Origin: Streptomyces malachitofuscus
GTDB lineage: Bacteria; Actinomycetota; Actinomycetes; Streptomycetales; Streptomycetaceae
Assembly (NCBI RefSeq): GCF_014650055.1
Contig: NZ_BMUF01000001.1
Location: 372,001-436,000, forward strand
Direction of reading: 5' to 3'
DNA length: 64,000 nucleotides
This document shows, piece by piece, positions 61,782-64,000 of this stretch. The first letter of the stretch is position 1; the number at the start of each line of letters is the position of its first letter. The notes beneath the pieces were generated by a model. The model had not been told where the DNA came from. It saw only the letters and a program-made list of their open reading frames with translations, and did no database searches. The translations under genes were made by a program, and so were the position numbers.

Positions 61782-63908
61782 ATGAACAAGGGGAAGCCGG
61801 GCCCACCGGGGGAGGAGCCGACCGTGAGCTCGGAGGGACCCGAGGGGGACTTCGAACTGGCCAGCCCGGTCCGGGCACCGGCCACCACCGACCATGAGGG
61901 CGACTACGAACTGGACCGCCCCCGGCCCGACGCCACGGCCCCCCTGCCCGCCCCTCCGGCGGACGAGGACACACCGGCCGCCTCCCCGGCCCTCGCACCT
62001 GACAGCGCCTCCCCCGAGGCCGCGGGTGCCGTGCCGAATGCGCCGACCGAAGCCGCCTTGCCCTCGACCGTCCCGCCGCCCGGCGCGGACGGGTCCGGTG
62101 GTGCCGGGGTCGGCGCGGGTGGCGATGACAGGGCTGCTGCACCGGGCGGTTCCGGGGCGGGTGCCTCGGCCGAGGCCGCGGGTGCGGTGCCGGGTGTGCC
62201 GGCCGAGGCCCCGGTGTCCTCGACCGTCCCGCCGCCCGGCGCGGACGGGTCCGGTGGTGCCGGGGTCGGCGCGGGTGGCGATGACAGGGCTGCTGCACCG
62301 GGCGGTTCCGGGGCGGGTGCCTCGGCCGAGGCCGCGGGTGCGGTGCCGGGTGTGCCGGCCGAGGCCGCCGTGTCCATCGGCGTCCCGGCGTCCGGCGCAC
62401 CCGGTGACGACACGCCCGGTGGGCCGGGCGGCCCAGGGGCCTTCGTCGAGGGCGTCGGTGGGGCGCCGGGGGAGGCGCACGTGGCCGGTGGTGGGCAGGT
62501 GCGGCCGTTGCACGAGCCCGATGCCTACAGCACTCCGCCGTACGGGGAGCCGGGCCCCTGGGCGCCCGCGCCGCCCGTGCAGCACCCGGCGAGCACTCCG
62601 GCCCACGGGATGGCGAGCGCCGCACCTCCCACGGTCACGGACACGGCGGCCCCGTCCGTCCCCGCCCCGGCCCACTCCGACGTCGCGGACACCCCGCCCG
62701 CCGACCCCTGGGGGCGCTACGACCCCTGGGCGGCGGCCGCGGCGGGCGCGCCGTTGCAGCAGGCCGGCCCCGCGATGCCGGACGGGAAGCAGCGCCGCGG
62801 ACGCGCCCGACGGGCGATCATCGGGGGCGCCCTGCTGCTCGCGCTGGTGTCGGGCGGCCTCGGCGGAATCGTCGGCGCGTATCTGGAGCGCAACGGCGGC
62901 GTGGGCACCGTGACCCTGCCGCAGGCGGAGAAGGAGACGACCGGACGGGACCCCGGCAGCGTGGCCGGAATCGCCGCCCGCGCCCTGCCCAGCGTCGTCA
63001 CCCTGCATGTCAGCGGCGCCGGGTCGGCCGGCACCGGCACCGGCTTCGTGCTCGACGAGCGCGGCCACATCCTCACCAACGACCACGTCGTCGAACCCGC
63101 CGGGAACAACGGCGAGATCACCGTCACCTTCCACAGCGGGGACACCGCCGAGGCCACCGTCGTGGGCCGGGACAGCGGCTACGACCTCGCCGTCGTGAAG
63201 GTGAAGGGCGTGCGCGGGCTCGCCCCCCTGCCCCTCGGCAACTCCGACAACGTGCGCGTCGGTGACCCCGTCGTCGCCATCGGCGCCCCCTTCGACCTGG
63301 CCGGCACGGTCACCTCCGGCATCATCAGCGCCCGGGAGCGGCCCATCACCGCGGGCGGCGAGAAGGGCGACGGCAGCGACGTGTCGTACGTCGACGCCCT
63401 GCAGACCGACGCGCCGATCAACCCCGGCAACTCCGGCGGCCCCCTGCTCGACGCCGAGGCCCGGGTGATCGGCATCAACTCCGCCATCCGGTCCGCCGGC
63501 GACGGCGCGGAACTCGACGGCGGACAGGCCGGTTCCATAGGACTCGGCTTCGCCATCCCGATCAACCAGGGCAAGCGCGTCGCCGAGGAGCTGATCAACA
63601 CCGGGAAGGCGACCCACCCCGTGATCGGCATCACCCTCGACATGGAGTACGGCGGCGACGGCGCCCGGGTCGCCGCCAAGGGCAATGACGGCGGTCCCCC
63701 GGTCAGCACCGGCGGCCCCGGAGCCAGGGCCGGGATCGAGCCCGGCGACGTCATCACCGAGGTCGACGGCACGCGCGTCCACTCCGGCGAGGAGCTCATC
63801 GTCAAGACCCGCGCCCACCGCCCCGGCGACCGGCTGGAGCTCACCCTGGAGCGGGACGGGAAGGAGCGGACGGTGTCGCTGGTGCTGGGCTCCTCGGACG
63901 GCGGCTGA
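61782..63908 (+). CDS. htrA: HtrA/DegP-like membrane serine protease with PDZ domain
   Basis: 708 residues, ATG at 61782 behind GGGGAG. A long Pro/Ala/Gly-rich cytoplasmic arm (1-~345) contains a near-perfect 52-residue tandem repeat. One membrane helix (AIIGGALLLALVSGGLGGIV) precedes the trypsin-like domain: His in ILTNDHVV, Asp in DSGYDLAVVKV, Ser in NPGNSGGPL. A PDZ domain ends the protein (GPGARAGIEPGDVITEVDG). It degrades or refolds damaged envelope proteins and may feed back on the anti-sigma factor. Downstream 92 bp carry no gene; a tatB gene is expected beyond the window by synteny. Confidence 0.92.
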   Translation: MNKGKPGPPGEEPTVSSEGPEGDFELASPVRAPATTDHEGDYELDRPRPDATAPLPAPPADEDTPAASPALAPDSASPEAAGAVPNAPTEAALPSTVPPPGADGSGGAGVGAGGDDRAAAPGGSGAGASAEAAGAVPGVPAEAPVSSTVPPPGADGSGGAGVGAGGDDRAAAPGGSGAGASAEAAGAVPGVPAEAAVSIGVPASGAPGDDTPGGPGGPGAFVEGVGGAPGEAHVAGGGQVRPLHEPDAYSTPPYGEPGPWAPAPPVQHPASTPAHGMASAAPPTVTDTAAPSVPAPAHSDVADTPPADPWGRYDPWAAAAAGAPLQQAGPAMPDGKQRRGRARRAIIGGALLLALVSGGLGGIVGAYLERNGGVGTVTLPQAEKETTGRDPGSVAGIAARALPSVVTLHVSGAGSAGTGTGFVLDERGHILTNDHVVEPAGNNGEITVTFHSGDTAEATVVGRDSGYDLAVVKVKGVRGLAPLPLGNSDNVRVGDPVVAIGAPFDLAGTVTSGIISARERPITAGGEKGDGSDVSYVDALQTDAPINPGNSGGPLLDAEARVIGINSAIRSAGDGAELDGGQAGSIGLGFAIPINQGKRVAEELINTGKATHPVIGITLDMEYGGDGARVAAKGNDGGPPVSTGGPGARAGIEPGDVITEVDGTRVHSGEELIVKTRAHRPGDRLELTLERDGKERTVSLVLGSSDGG
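62063..62374 (+). repeat. 156-bp tandem duplication within htrA
   Basis: Two adjacent copies (62063-62218 and 62219-62374) are almost identical, diverging only in the last few codons; a third, older and degenerate copy precedes them. Being a multiple of three, the duplication keeps frame. Confidence 0.85.
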
Positions 63909-64000
63909 GCGGGATGCGGGCGCCCGGGACAGTACCGGTCGTACGGGATGGCCGGGTACCGTGGACCCGGCCCGGACCACGGAAGACCACAGGCCGGCAC

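Overview
The window is high-GC actinobacterial DNA, almost certainly a Streptomyces chromosome arm-to-core segment. The indications are strong third-position G/C bias, many GTG starts, GTGA/ATGA stop-start overlaps, SARP/AfsR regulators, mycothiol biosynthesis (mshB) and a SigE-RseA-HtrA-type locus. Most of the window is conserved housekeeping sequence. The gene order sdh - typA - tandem Opp operons - S9 peptidase - mshB - fdxA - dapC - dapE - folP2-like - tag - DUF3117 - O-methyltransferase - ECF sigma - anti-sigma - htrA resembles, from memory, the Streptomyces coelicolor SCO5105-5149 region and, in its second half, the Mycobacterium Rv1202-Rv1223 region.

Layout. 1-3147: end of a SpoIIE phosphatase, a GNAT acetyltransferase and a membrane-anchored GH18-like protein. 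3154-7043 (minus): succinate dehydrogenase of the Sdh1 type plus a small coiled-coil protein. 7334-9538: an orphan peptide-binding lipoprotein with an unusual acidic insert. 9646-17640: a compact, co-directional RiPP biosynthetic cluster and the most interesting part of the window. It holds a 47-residue Cys-rich precursor, a YcaO cyclodehydratase with a PxPxP tail, an ocin-ThiF-like partner, an E1-like/RRE/SagB-type fusion, a second nitroreductase-like dehydrogenase, an ABC exporter, a DUF692 multinuclear iron oxidase (MNIO) and its RRE-bearing partner. The cluster therefore appears to combine azole formation with MNIO chemistry on one five-cysteine core.

17884-36484: typA, then two paralogous five-gene oligopeptide importers (20428-26273 and 30960-36484). 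Between them lie a large AfsR-like regulator and a small SARP, divergently transcribed. Their shared intergenic region carries three SARP-like heptads at 11-bp spacing. 36619-45509: S9 peptidase, amidase, a large membrane protein, a deletion scar joining two 5'-truncated genes, a Uma2 nuclease, mshB and a DUF6113 protein. 45704-55447: a peptidoglycan-binding membrane protein, a transglutaminase-like protein, a GNAT, a 7Fe ferredoxin, dapC, a lysozyme-like protein, dapE and a LOG-family protein. 55581-63908: FolP2-like protein, DivIVA-domain protein, tag, enoyl-CoA hydratase, DUF3117 protein, an O-methyltransferase with no canonical start codon, and the sigma/anti-sigma/HtrA envelope-stress module.

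Likely interplay (inference). The RiPP cluster is self-contained for modification and export but has no recognisable protease or regulator of its own. The SARP pair and peptide importers about 3-19 kb downstream are candidates for its control or for re-uptake of processed peptide, but nothing in the sequence proves a link. All assignments come from reading motifs; no database search was possible.
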